DNA from: an uncultured Oscillospiraceae bacterium
GTDB taxonomy: Bacteria > Bacillota > Clostridia > Oscillospirales > Oscillospiraceae
Direction of reading: 5' to 3'
Assembly: GCA_947631845.1 (NCBI GenBank)
Contig: CANRMY010000027.1
Coordinates: 1 to 32,623 of the forward strand
DNA length: 32,623 nucleotides
The notes under the pieces: model-generated
Database searches by the model: none
What the model was told of the DNA's origin: nothing
The model's input: only the letters and a program-made list of their open reading frames with translations
In this document: positions 23,898 through 31,850 of the stretch, piece by piece
Numbering within the stretch: the stretch's first letter is position 1
Layout of the letters: each line of letters begins with the position of its first letter
Position numbers and translations under genes: made by a program

Positions 23898-24422
23898 GCG
23901 CCTCACCCCGGCGGGGGAATAAGGTTGTCCGCCTTATGGGCGGACGGGAATTTACTTTCTCCTCTTTTGTGTTGACAAAAGAGGAGAAAGTAACAAAGAG
24001 GAGAAAAGCAACCAGAGGGGGGATTTCGATTTCCCCCCTCTGGACTCCCCCTTGAACCGACCAGAGGGGGTTGCGACCCCCATCTGGACTCCCCCGGGAG
24101 CTCGCTCGCACGAGAGCCGGCGAATTTCTTACAACGCACCCCGTACGGGCCGGCCGGGTGTCCGGCCCGTACAGAAACCGCACGATTATAGATATCCAGC
24201 GCGGGTGATGTAGGAGCTGTTGCTTTAATAATAGAGTGGTGAGCGGCTAAGCGGGTTAGACGCAGAGACAATGCGTAACATAGGCGCGCGGTGATGAGTG
24301 GGGACGGGTACCGACTCACGGAAATGACATTTTCTCTCTTTTGAAGCTTTTCTCTCTTTTGTGTTCAACAAAAGAGAGAAAAGCGTATCCCCTCCGCCCT
24401 ATAAGGCGGACACCTTATAAAA
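23898..24422. repeat. Hairpin-module island 4, short foldback
   Basis: Gene-free region between the ABC ATPase promoter and the kinase gene. The left end repeats island 2: CGCCTCACCCCGGCGGGGG, then GTCCGCC/GGCGGAC, a 19-bp polypyrimidine/polypurine stem at about 23953-23994 and two CCAGAGGGGG-type hairpins. A single reverse GGGCC hairpin lies at 24146-24174. The right end repeats island 2 nearly base for base over about 110 bp (24199-24308), followed by a CTTTTCTCTCTTTTG stem at 24346-24383 and CCGCC/GGCGG at 24394-24410. Compared with islands 2 and 3 the central array is mostly missing. The last bases are coding for the histidine kinase. Confidence 0.86.
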
Positions 24423-25412
24423 CCGTATGGTAAACTGCGCTCCGCCGGCGTGGGCGTTCTCCGCCTTGACGGTGGCGTTGGAGCTCTGGAGGATGGTCCG
24501 GGCCAGGGCCAGGCCGATGCCGGCGGACTGGGCGCCGGCGTCGCGGCCCCGGTAGAAGCGCTCGAAGAGGTGGGGCAGATCCTCCGGGTCGATGCCGGGG
24601 CCGGTGTCGGTGACCGTCAGCTCCACGTAGATGGACGTCTCCGCCGCTGTCACCGTGACGCGCCCGCCGGGCGGGGTGTGCTCCAGGCAGTTTTTCAGGA
24701 TATTCCCCACGGCCTCGGCGCACCAGGCCAGATCCGCCCTGATCGCCTGGTCCCCCACGTTCTCCCGGCAGAGGGCCACGTCCCGCACCTCCAGGGCGAT
24801 GAGCAGGGGTTCGGCGGCGGCGTCCACCAGCTCCCGGGCGGTAAATACGGCGGGGGACAGCTCCACCGTTCCGGCGTCCAGGCGGCTGAGCTTCAAAAGG
24901 GCCGTCACCAGCCATTCAAGCCTCCCCAGCTGGCGCTGGAGATCCCGGGCCAGCTCCCGCCGGCGCTCCTCGGAAAGCGTAGGCTCCGCCAGCATGGCGG
25001 CGGCCAGATTCATGCTGGTCAGGGGCGTTTTCAGCTGGTGGGAGATGTCCGCCAGGGAGTCGGCCAGAAAGATCCTGTCCGCCTTGAGGGACTCGGACTG
25101 GGAGCGCAGAGCCACCAGCAGCTTGGAAAGCTCCGACTGGAGGACGGACAGCTCCCCCTCGGAGAAGCGGTCCAGGGCGAAGCTCTCCTGGCCGTGGACG
25201 ATGCGGTCCAGCTCGTCGGCCAGGGCGGCCATCCGCCGGTAATGCAGGAGGGAGAGGCAGACGTAGAGGGCGTACAGCGCCAGGGCCGTTATCAGGGCCG
25301 CCGCGCCGGCGGTTCGGTTCACGGCGAAGGAGAGCCCGCCAAGGGCGGCCCCCAGCGCCAGAAAGAGCAGGCTCTCCCGCCGGAAGGCGGCGTTTCTCAA
25401 AAGACGCTTCAC
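24399..25412 (-). CDS. Sensor histidine kinase, short-loop membrane type
   Basis: 337-residue kinase. Two membrane helices (about 15-31 and 36-57) are separated by only a few residues, as in intramembrane-sensing kinases that read the state of a partner transporter. The phospho-accepting H125 lies in DISHQLKTPLTSM. The ATPase domain has NILKNCLEHT and DTGPGIDPEDLPHLFERFYR, then SAGIGLALA. It starts with GTG, overlapping the response-regulator stop as GTGA. The last five residues (KVSAL) and the stop are encoded by the terminal hairpin of island 4, so the natural C-terminus has been replaced or trimmed; the catalytic core is intact. Confidence 0.93.
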   Translation of the reverse strand: MKRLLRNAAFRRESLLFLALGAALGGLSFAVNRTAGAAALITALALYALYVCLSLLHYRRMAALADELDRIVHGQESFALDRFSEGELSVLQSELSKLLVALRSQSESLKADRIFLADSLADISHQLKTPLTSMNLAAAMLAEPTLSEERRRELARDLQRQLGRLEWLVTALLKLSRLDAGTVELSPAVFTARELVDAAAEPLLIALEVRDVALCRENVGDQAIRADLAWCAEAVGNILKNCLEHTPPGGRVTVTAAETSIYVELTVTDTGPGIDPEDLPHLFERFYRGRDAGAQSAGIGLALARTILQSSNATVKAENAHAGGAQFTIRFYKVSAL

Positions 25413-26071
25413 AGCTTGTACCCCAATCCGCGCACGGTCTTGATGATCCTGGGCTCCGCCGGATCGTCCTCGATCTTGTCCCGCAGGCGCTTGATATACA
25501 CCGTCAGGGTGTTGTCGTTGACGAAATCCCCGCCCACGTCCCAGATTTCGTCCAGAAGCTTGGCCCGGGACAGCACCTGGCCCCGGTTGTTGAGAAAGAC
25601 CAGCAGGAGCTTGTATTCCAGGGCGGACAGGTAGACCTCCCGCCCGTTTTTCGTCACCTGGGCCTTCTCCGTATCCACCCGCAGACCCTCCAGCTCCACC
25701 ACGCTGGACGCCCTGCCGGCCCGGCGCAGAACGGAGCGGATGCGGCTGGCCAGTTCCCGGGGGCGGAAGGGCTTGGCGATGTAGTCGTCGGCCCCCAGGT
25801 CGAAGCCCGTCACCACGGAATATTCATCCCCGGAGGCGGTGAGAAAAATGATGGGCGTGCCGAAGCGCTGTTTGATGGCCGAGCACAGGGCAAAGCCGTT
25901 GCCGTCGGGCAGGCCCACGTCTAAAAGCGCCAGGTCAAAGCTCTCGTCCACGGCCTCCAGCGCCGCCGCGGCGCCGGGGACGGACACCGCGTCAAAGCCT
26001 TCGCCCCGCAGAAAGTCCGTCAGATTCCTGGCGATGGCGCTGTCGTCCTCCACGATCAGGATGCGCGTCAT
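25409..26071 (-). CDS. OmpR-family response regulator
   Basis: 220-residue two-domain regulator. Receiver: acidic pair D9-D10, phosphorylated D51 in LALLDVGLPDG, T78 and K100. Winged-helix DNA-binding domain from about 125, with LSALEYKLLLVFLNNRGQVL and DNTLTVYIKRLRDKIEDDP, ending in RTVRGLGYKL-like IKTVRGLGYKL. It is coupled to the kinase. Direct 11-bp-spaced repeats before the nearby ABC operon are its probable target. An AAGATCAC/GTGATCTT inverted repeat lies between its promoter and start. Confidence 0.96.
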   Translation of the reverse strand: MTRILIVEDDSAIARNLTDFLRGEGFDAVSVPGAAAALEAVDESFDLALLDVGLPDGNGFALCSAIKQRFGTPIIFLTASGDEYSVVTGFDLGADDYIAKPFRPRELASRIRSVLRRAGRASSVVELEGLRVDTEKAQVTKNGREVYLSALEYKLLLVFLNNRGQVLSRAKLLDEIWDVGGDFVNDNTLTVYIKRLRDKIEDDPAEPRIIKTVRGLGYKL

Positions 26072-26134
26072 AAGATCACCTCGCTGTCAATCACTTGTGA
26101 TCTTCATTGTAGCACAAAAACCGCCGGATGGGAA
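26072..26134 (-). promoter_or_regulatory. Promoter and inverted repeat of the response-regulator operon
   Basis: Minus strand -10 box TACAAT at 26111-26106 with a weak -35, TTCCCA at 26134-26129, 17 bp apart. AAGATCAC at 26104-26097 and GTGATCTT at 26079-26072 form an 8-bp inverted repeat with 17 bp between. One arm spans the likely transcript start and the other overlaps the ribosome site (GAGGTG) and abuts the ATG. Confidence 0.5.
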
Positions 26135-26188
26135 AGGGAAAAGGGAAAAATTAAGAAAGAGCGGCGTTCCCGAAAGACTTTTTGCCTG

Positions 26189-26217
26189 TTGAGAAAATCG
26201 CGGGGATGTGGTATACT
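26189..26217 (+). promoter_or_regulatory. Sigma-A promoter for prfA operon
   Basis: TTGAGA at 26189-26194, 17-bp spacer, TATACT at 26212-26217, 40 bp before the prfA start. Confidence 0.8.
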
Positions 26218-26257
26218 TTTATCTTGAAAAACGATTTTATGGACCGGGGAGCTTGCG

Positions 26258-27322
26258 ATGTTTGAAAAGCTGGCACAGATCGAGGAAAAATACAATTCCG
26301 CCAAGGCGCGGCTGGAGACGCCGGAGGTGTATTCCGACCCGGCGCTCTACGCCCAGGCGGCCCGGGAGGTGAAGGAGCTGACGCCTGTGGCCGAGGGCTA
26401 CCGGCGGTGGAAGAACTTTCAGGCCGCTATTGACGAGGCAAAGGAGCTGCTCTCCGACCCGGAGCTGGGGGAGATGGCCCGGGAGGAGCTGGAGACGGCC
26501 AGGGCGGGGCTGGAGGAGAGCGAGCGGGCGCTGAAGCTCCTGCTGCTGCCACGGGATCCCAACGACCGGCGGAACGTGATCATGGAGATCCGGGGCGGCG
26601 TGGGCGGCGAGGAATCGGCGCTGTTTGCCGCCGACCTCTATCGGATGTACGCCGCCTACGCCGCCCTGAGGGGCTGGCGGATCGAGATCGCCTACCTGAG
26701 CGAGACGGAGCTGGGGGGCGTCAAGGAAGTAAGCTTCCTCATCGAGGGGGAGGGGGCCTGGTCGCGGCTTAAATTTGAGTCCGGCGTCCACCGGGTCCAG
26801 CGGGTGCCCGTCACCGAGTCCAGCGGGCGCATCCAGACCAGCGCCGCCACCGTGGCCGTCCTGCCGGAGCTGGAGGAGGTGGAGTTCCGCATCGACCCCG
26901 CCGACCTGCAGATCGACACCTTCCGCTCCACCGGCGCGGGGGGCCAGAAGGTGAACAAGACCGAGTCCGCCATCCGCATCACCCACCTGCCCACGGGCAC
27001 GGTGGTGGAGTGCCAGGACGAGCGCAGCCAGTATAAGAACAAGGACCGGGCCATGAAGATCCTGGCCTCGCGGCTGGCGGACGCGGAGCGGCGCAAACGG
27101 GACGCCGCCGTGGCCGCCGAACGGAGAAGCCAGGTGGGCAGCGGCGACCGCTCCGAGCGCATCCGCACCTACAATTTCCCCCAGGGCCGGGTGACGGATC
27201 ACAGGCTCACCGGGGAGAACAAGAATTTTGCCATCGACAGCGTCATGAACGGGGGCCTTGACCCCATCATCGACGCGCTGATCACAGCCGACCAGGCCGA
27301 GAAGCTGGCGGCGGGCGTCTGA
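26258..27322 (+). CDS. prfA: Peptide chain release factor 1
   Basis: Recognises UAA and UAG stop codons and triggers peptide release. 354 residues, normal length. The stop-codon reading motif is P184-V185-T186 in RVPVTESSGRIQTSA; the catalytic GGQ is at 228-230 in STGAGGQKVNKTESA. The RF1-specific N-terminal helices span about 1-100. The start follows GGGGAG. The family often has prmC, which methylates the GGQ glutamine, next in the operon; here tsaC follows directly and prmC is absent from the window. Confidence 0.97.
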   Translation: MFEKLAQIEEKYNSAKARLETPEVYSDPALYAQAAREVKELTPVAEGYRRWKNFQAAIDEAKELLSDPELGEMAREELETARAGLEESERALKLLLLPRDPNDRRNVIMEIRGGVGGEESALFAADLYRMYAAYAALRGWRIEIAYLSETELGGVKEVSFLIEGEGAWSRLKFESGVHRVQRVPVTESSGRIQTSAATVAVLPELEEVEFRIDPADLQIDTFRSTGAGGQKVNKTESAIRITHLPTGTVVECQDERSQYKNKDRAMKILASRLADAERRKRDAAVAAERRSQVGSGDRSERIRTYNFPQGRVTDHRLTGENKNFAIDSVMNGGLDPIIDALITADQAEKLAAGV

Positions 27323-27339
27323 CGGCGGAGAGGAGAAAA

Positions 27340-27966
27340 ATGGAAACACGATTTTTAAAGCCCGCCCAGGTCATCGAGGCCGCCGGGATCCTCCGGGACG
27401 GCGGCGTGGCCGCCGTGCCCACGGAGACGGTGTACGGCCTGGCGGCCAACGCCCTGTCCGGGGAAGCCGTGGAGAAGATCTTCGCCGCCAAGGGACGGCC
27501 GGAGCATAAGCCCGTCAGCATCTTCGTCACCGGCATGGAGATGGCGGAGCGGTTCTGCCGGGACATTCCCGGCGGGGCCTACCGGCTGGCGGAGGCCTTC
27601 TGGCCGGGGCCGCTGACCGTGATCCTGCGCCGCCGGGAGAACGTGCCGGACGCGGTCACCGCCGGAGGCGGGGGCGTGGGCGTGCGCGTCCCGGACCATG
27701 AGACGGCCCTGGCGCTTTTGCGGCTCACCGATCTGCCCCTCACCGGCACGTCGGCCAATCTCAGCGGGCAGGCGCCCGCCCGCACCGGGGCGGAGGCCTT
27801 TTCGATCTTCAAGGGCCGCATCGACTGCGTGGTGGACGGCGAGGCCCCCGGCGGCGTCCCCTCCACGGTGGTGGATCTGACGGGGGAGCGGGCGAAAATA
27901 TTGCGTTTCGGGGCGATTTCCGCGCAAGCCCTTGAAAAAGTATTGGGAGAAGTGGTAGAATGTTGA
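27340..27966 (+). CDS. tsaC: L-threonylcarbamoyladenylate synthase (TsaC/Sua5 family)
   Basis: Uses threonine, bicarbonate and ATP to make threonylcarbamoyl-AMP, the donor for t6A37 in ANN-decoding tRNAs. 208 residues, i.e. the short TsaC/YrdC form lacking the extra Sua5 domain. YrdC-fold signs: VAAVPTETVYGLAANAL, IFAAKGRPEHKPVSIF, AFWPGPLTVIL, and PLTGTSANLSGQ. The start follows GGAGAGG. It overlaps coaE by 7 bases. The usual gene name in Firmicutes is ywlC. Confidence 0.95.
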   Translation: METRFLKPAQVIEAAGILRDGGVAAVPTETVYGLAANALSGEAVEKIFAAKGRPEHKPVSIFVTGMEMAERFCRDIPGGAYRLAEAFWPGPLTVILRRRENVPDAVTAGGGGVGVRVPDHETALALLRLTDLPLTGTSANLSGQAPARTGAEAFSIFKGRIDCVVDGEAPGGVPSTVVDLTGERAKILRFGAISAQALEKVLGEVVEC

Positions 27967-28556
27967 CCGTTGGCATCACGGGCCCCACCGGCGCGGGCAA
28001 AACCACGTTTCTCCGGGCGGTGGAATCCCTGGGCGGCGCGGTCTTTGACTGCGACGCCGTCTATCGGGAGCTGCTGGCGACGAGCGCGCCCCTGCTGGCG
28101 GCCATCAACGGCCGGTTCCCCGGCGCGGTGCGGGAAGGGGAGCTTGACAGGGAGGCCCTGGCCCGGCGGGTGTTCACCGACCCTAAGGCCCTGGACGATC
28201 TGTCCGCCATCACCCATCCCTACGTTTTGCGGGAGGTGGAGCGGCGGCTGGAGGCGGCGCGTAAGGCCGGCTGCCAGCTGGCGGCGGTGGACGCCATCGG
28301 GCTTTTTGAGTCGGGCCTTTCGCGGCTGTGCGACAAGACGGTTCTGGTGACGGCGCCTGTGGAGACGCGGGCGGCCAGGATCATGGCCCGGGACGGCATC
28401 GGCCGGGAGGCGGCCCTCAGACGGATCGGGGCGCAGAAGGACGACGCGTATTTTCGGGCCAGATGCGACTGTGAGCTTATCAATACTTTCCCTGACGGCG
28501 GGGCGTTCTTTGACCGCTGCCGGGAATTTATAGGAGGACTTTATGAGCGAGCTTAA
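27960..28556 (+). CDS. coaE: Dephospho-CoA kinase
   Basis: Last step of coenzyme A synthesis, phosphorylating the ribose 3'-hydroxyl of dephospho-CoA with ATP. 198 residues. The P-loop is GITGPTGAGKTT at 5-16; the substrate region has FDCDAVYRELL, and the late ITHPYVLREV and AVDAIGLFESGL segments are as expected. The start ATG is inside the last codons of tsaC. It overlaps the next gene by 14 bases. Confidence 0.95.
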   Translation: MLTVGITGPTGAGKTTFLRAVESLGGAVFDCDAVYRELLATSAPLLAAINGRFPGAVREGELDREALARRVFTDPKALDDLSAITHPYVLREVERRLEAARKAGCQLAAVDAIGLFESGLSRLCDKTVLVTAPVETRAARIMARDGIGREAALRRIGAQKDDAYFRARCDCELINTFPDGGAFFDRCREFIGGLYERA

Positions 28557-29928
28557 GGACAAACTTTTCTACAAGCAGAAGCACCTTCAGGATGTCCTGG
28601 ACGAGGCCGGACGCGCCGCGTCCGAGGCGTACTGCGACAAGTACAAGGCCTTCCTCTCCACGGCCAGGACCGAACGTCTGGCCAACAGGGAGGCCATACG
28701 TCTGGCGGAGGCCTACGGGTTCCACGCCTTTGACAGGAACGCGCCCCTGAAGCCCGGCGAGAAGATCTATCACTCCGTCCACGGCAAGATGCTGGTGCTG
28801 GCGGTCATGGGCAGACAGTCCCTGGCGGAGGGCGTCAATATCTGCGCCGCCCACATCGACTCTCCGCGTCTGGATCTGAAGCAGCTCCCCCTCTATGAGA
28901 GCAACGAGGTGGCCTACTTCAAGACCCACTACTACGGCGGCATCCGCAAGTACCACTGGGTGACCATGCCCCTGGAGCTCCACGGGACGGTCTCGCTGGC
29001 GGACGGCTCCACCGTGGACGTCAACATCGGCCGCGATGAGTCCGACCCCGTCTTTGTCATCACGGACCTTCTTCCCCATCTGGCCTACAAGCAGTCCGAA
29101 CAGCCCCTGGCGAAGGGCATCCCCGCCGAGAAGCTGAACATCGTCATGGGAAGCCTGCCCCTGGACGGCAGCGAGGGCGCCGACCGGGTGAAGCTGAACG
29201 TGATGAAGCTCCTCAACGAAAAATACGGCATCACCGAGGAGGACTTCCTGTCCGCCGAGCTGGAGGCCGTCCCCAACATGCCCGTCCGGGACTCCGGCAT
29301 CGACCGGTCCCTTATCGCCGGCTACGGCCAGGACGACCGGGTCTGCGCCTTCGCCGAGCTGCAGGCCCTCTATGAGACCGAGGACCCCGAGAAGACCGCC
29401 GTGTGCATCCTGGCGGACAAGGAGGAGATTGGATCCGTGGGCGTCACCAGTATGCAGAGCCAGGCCTTTGAGACATTCCTGGGCGACCTGTGCGACAAGC
29501 AGGGTGTGAAGCTGGCCCATTGCCTGGAGAGATCCTTCTGCGTCTCCGCCGACGTGGCCGCCGCCTTTGACCCCACCTGGCCGGAGGTGTTCGAGCTGCG
29601 CAATTCCGCCAAGCTCAATTACGGCGTGGGCATCGCCAAATATACGGGCCGGGGCGGCAAGTCCGGCTCCAACGACGCCAGCGCCGAGGTCATGGGCAAG
29701 GTGCGCCGCATCTTCGCCGAGAACGGCGTCACCTGGCAGTACGCCGAGCTGGGACGGGTGGATGAGGGCGGCGGCGGCACCGTGGCCCTGTATCTGGGCA
29801 ACCGGAACATCGCCACCGTGGACGCCGGCACCCCCGTGCTGGCTATGCACTCCCCCTATGAGCTGACTGCCAAGTACGACTGCTACATGACCTATAAGGC
29901 CATGAAGGCGGTTTACAGTTCAAAATAA
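28543..29928 (+). CDS. M18-family aspartyl-type aminopeptidase
   Basis: 461-residue dizinc aminopeptidase, normal for the M18 family (ApeA/LAP4-like), cleaving N-terminal acidic or neutral residues in the cytosol. Metal and catalytic regions are CAAHIDSPRLD (H104), GYGQDDRVCAF, ADKEEIGSVG, and AMHSPYELTA near the end. The start follows TAGGAGG at 5 bases and overlaps coaE. A clear terminator follows, so it ends the prfA operon. Confidence 0.94.
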   Translation: MSELKDKLFYKQKHLQDVLDEAGRAASEAYCDKYKAFLSTARTERLANREAIRLAEAYGFHAFDRNAPLKPGEKIYHSVHGKMLVLAVMGRQSLAEGVNICAAHIDSPRLDLKQLPLYESNEVAYFKTHYYGGIRKYHWVTMPLELHGTVSLADGSTVDVNIGRDESDPVFVITDLLPHLAYKQSEQPLAKGIPAEKLNIVMGSLPLDGSEGADRVKLNVMKLLNEKYGITEEDFLSAELEAVPNMPVRDSGIDRSLIAGYGQDDRVCAFAELQALYETEDPEKTAVCILADKEEIGSVGVTSMQSQAFETFLGDLCDKQGVKLAHCLERSFCVSADVAAAFDPTWPEVFELRNSAKLNYGVGIAKYTGRGGKSGSNDASAEVMGKVRRIFAENGVTWQYAELGRVDEGGGGTVALYLGNRNIATVDAGTPVLAMHSPYELTAKYDCYMTYKAMKAVYSSK

Positions 29929-29951
29929 GGAAAGTCCCACCGGCAAGGAAC

Positions 29952-29982
29952 ATACACTCCCCGTATGGGGGGTGTATTTTTT
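29952..29982 (+). terminator. Rho-independent terminator of the prfA operon
   Basis: 11-bp stem, ATACACTCCCC at 29952-29962 with GGGGGGTGTAT at 29967-29977 (one G-U pair), loop GTAT, followed by a T-tract. Confidence 0.88.
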
Positions 29983-30724
29983 GGTTGCGCTGATCTCTCA
30001 GATCCCCGTCAGGGGGAGGACGTGTACCGTAAGCTATAAGCTTCTCCGGCCCCTGGGGCTTTCCTGCGTCTGGGCGGAGCTGAGGCTGGGCGTCCGGGCG
30101 TCTCGGCGGCAGGTGGGGCGGTGTCTTCGCGCCTGCGCCGGGGAGCTGACGGCCCGCCGCGCGGTGACGGCGGTGTTTCAGGAAAATATTGCCTGCCGGG
30201 ACGCCTTTCTGGACCGGGGCTTTCGGGAGGTTGGGTGCGGGGCGCTCCTGGCGGCCAAGGCGGGGGAGATCGTCGCGCTGGCCGCCAAGAACCGCGAGAG
30301 GGCGTACCTGGCCGCCCGCCGGGCGGACCGGGGGAGCCTGGAGACGGCGCGGCGGCTCTGCGAGAGCTTCCGCTATCTGACGCTGGACGTGCCGGTGGAG
30401 AGCTTCGGACGGTTCGAGGACGTGTGCGGGGCCGCGGGCGTCGCGCCGGAGCCGCCCGCCCTCTGTCCGTCGCCGCCGGACGCGGCGGTGTTCCTGTGCG
30501 GGCCGGCGGAGACGGTTTTCCTGCCGGGAAAATGCGTCAAATTGACCCTGGACGGGGCGGGGGAGACGGTAAAGGGGGGCCGGGAGATCGGCCGGATCTC
30601 CTTCACCCTCCCCGAGGCGCGGCGCTTTGACCTGCCCTTTCCCGCCGCGCCCCTGCTCTCCGCCGCCCTGGAGGCCGGAACGGTGACGCCGGGGGAGGTG
30701 ACCGTCGCCGCGGCGGCCCTGTGA
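29972..30724 (+). CDS. Hypothetical protein, unknown function
   Basis: Soluble protein of up to 250 residues that I do not recognise. The body is Ala/Arg/Leu-rich and helical (about 45-140: VTAVFQENIACRDAFLDRGF, then LAAKAGEIVALAAKNRERAY and RFRYLTLDVPV-like FRYLTLDVPVESF), then a Pro/Cys-rich link and a beta-looking end (KCVKLTLDGAGETVKGG). No signal peptide or membrane helix. Start uncertain: the first in-frame GTG (29972) lies inside the upstream terminator, the next candidate is TTG 29981, and the best ribosome site (GGGGGAGG at 30012-30019) precedes no standard in-frame start. Third-position GC bias supports real coding. Island 5 begins right after the stop. Confidence 0.55.
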   Translation: MYFLVALISQIPVRGRTCTVSYKLLRPLGLSCVWAELRLGVRASRRQVGRCLRACAGELTARRAVTAVFQENIACRDAFLDRGFREVGCGALLAAKAGEIVALAAKNRERAYLAARRADRGSLETARRLCESFRYLTLDVPVESFGRFEDVCGAAGVAPEPPALCPSPPDAAVFLCGPAETVFLPGKCVKLTLDGAGETVKGGREIGRISFTLPEARRFDLPFPAAPLLSAALEAGTVTPGEVTVAAAAL

Positions 30725-30726
30725 AT

Positions 30727-31235
30727 TCCCGGCGCATTTCATTAAACGCACCCGTACGAATTCCTGAAAATCTTCCATAAAACGCCGTAGGGGCCGCCGC
30801 CCTCGGCGGCCCGTCGAATTCCCGGAAGCCTCCCCCAAAACGCCGTACGGGCCGGACACCCGGCCGGCCCGACGCACCATCGACTTCCCTTACGCGCCCT
30901 ACCTCGAAAAGGCTGCGGCTTCGCCGCTTATTAAAAACCGTGGGCCGCCTGGAGAGGCGGCCCCTACGGCGTTGTAATTAATGCATCGGGAAGTCGAAAC
31001 ACGGGCCGGCCGACGTCGTCGCGGAACCGGCGATGGCTCGCCCTCCAAGTATTCGGGCTCACTCGCACGGTTCGCTCCTCCTTTCCCCATCGGGCGACGC
31101 ACCCGTGCGGGGCCCCAATACGGCCCGTACGGAAGGGAATTCGGAGGTGCGGTGTGCTGCCTTTTCTCTCTTTGGCGACCCAAAGAGAGAAAAGCAAATC
31201 TCTTCCGCTCTTATAAGGGCGGAAACCTAATTCCC
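30727..31235. repeat. Hairpin-module island 5 (right-half type, with nested insertion)
   Basis: No gene here. Forward GGGCC hairpins start near 30787 and 30845; a central TTCG-capped hairpin lies at 30907-30937; a reverse hairpin at 30940-30967. A further reverse hairpin is interrupted: its left arm ends at about 31011, its right arm resumes at about 31119, and the 100-odd bases between resemble 19393-19494 in island 3. The right end is a CTTTTCTCTCTTTGG stem with loop CGA at about 31161-31194 and CCGC/GCGG bases at 31205-31226. The left terminal hairpins are missing. Confidence 0.83.
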
Positions 31236-31287
31236 CACGGAATGCGACCCTCCGGGAGTATTAATCCTGCAAATGCCGGGCAATCTC

Positions 31288-31316
31288 TTGACAAAACGGG
31301 CAATTATCTCTATAAT
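31288..31316 (+). promoter_or_regulatory. Consensus promoter for greA-lysS
   Basis: TTGACA at 31288-31293, 17-bp spacer, TATAAT at 31311-31316, an exact consensus 46 bp before greA. Confidence 0.88.
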
Positions 31317-31361
31317 ATTTCAGATAAAAGAGAAAAAACTATCCAGAAGGAGTGTTCATAC

Positions 31362-31838
31362 ATGGCAGATTCCAACAGGTACAGAATGAGCCGGCAGAGA
31401 CTTGAGGAGATCAAGGAAGAGCTCAACTACATGCAGACCGTCCGGGAAAAGGAAGTGGCCGAGCAGATCAAGGAGGCCCGCTCCTTCGGCGACCTCTCCG
31501 AGAACTCCGAGTACGACGAGGCCAAGACGGAGCAGGGCAAGCTCTACTCCCGCATCGCCGAATTCCAGGACCTGATCGAGCACGCCGTCATCGTGGAGGA
31601 CAGCGAGGACAGCGACAAGGTGGGCATCGGCAGCATCGTCACCGTCCGCGACGTGAAAAGCGGCGTGACCTATAAATACAAGCTGGTGGGCTCCCAGGAG
31701 GCCAACCCCATGGAGGGAAAGATCTCCGACGACTCCCCCTTTGGCCGCGCCCTGTACGGACATGCCCACGGCGAGACGGTGGACGTGGACGCCCCCGCCG
31801 GCATCATCCAGTACGAGATCCTCGTCATAGAGAAATAA
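31362..31838 (+). CDS. greA: Transcription elongation factor GreA
   Basis: 158-residue factor that enters the RNA polymerase secondary channel and stimulates cleavage of backtracked RNA. The N-terminal coiled coil (about 8-78) carries the catalytic tip ARSFGDLSENSEYDEAKTEQ with its conserved acidic residues. The C-terminal FKBP-like domain spans about 85-158 (GIGSIVTVRDV, SPFGRALYGHAHGETVDV). The start follows AGAAGGAG. lysS lies 12 bases downstream, a standard Firmicutes pair. Confidence 0.97.
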   Translation: MADSNRYRMSRQRLEEIKEELNYMQTVREKEVAEQIKEARSFGDLSENSEYDEAKTEQGKLYSRIAEFQDLIEHAVIVEDSEDSDKVGIGSIVTVRDVKSGVTYKYKLVGSQEANPMEGKISDDSPFGRALYGHAHGETVDVDAPAGIIQYEILVIEK

Positions 31839-31850
31839 GGAGACAGACAG

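Noticed and set aside
29972-29980. GTG 29972 as a confident start
   Set aside because: It lies within the stem of the upstream terminator and has no ribosome site; retained only as the outer limit of the frame.
31235-31850. T-box or lysine riboswitch before lysS
   Set aside because: lysS follows greA by 12 bases with no room for a leader, and the greA leader is only about 40 bases.
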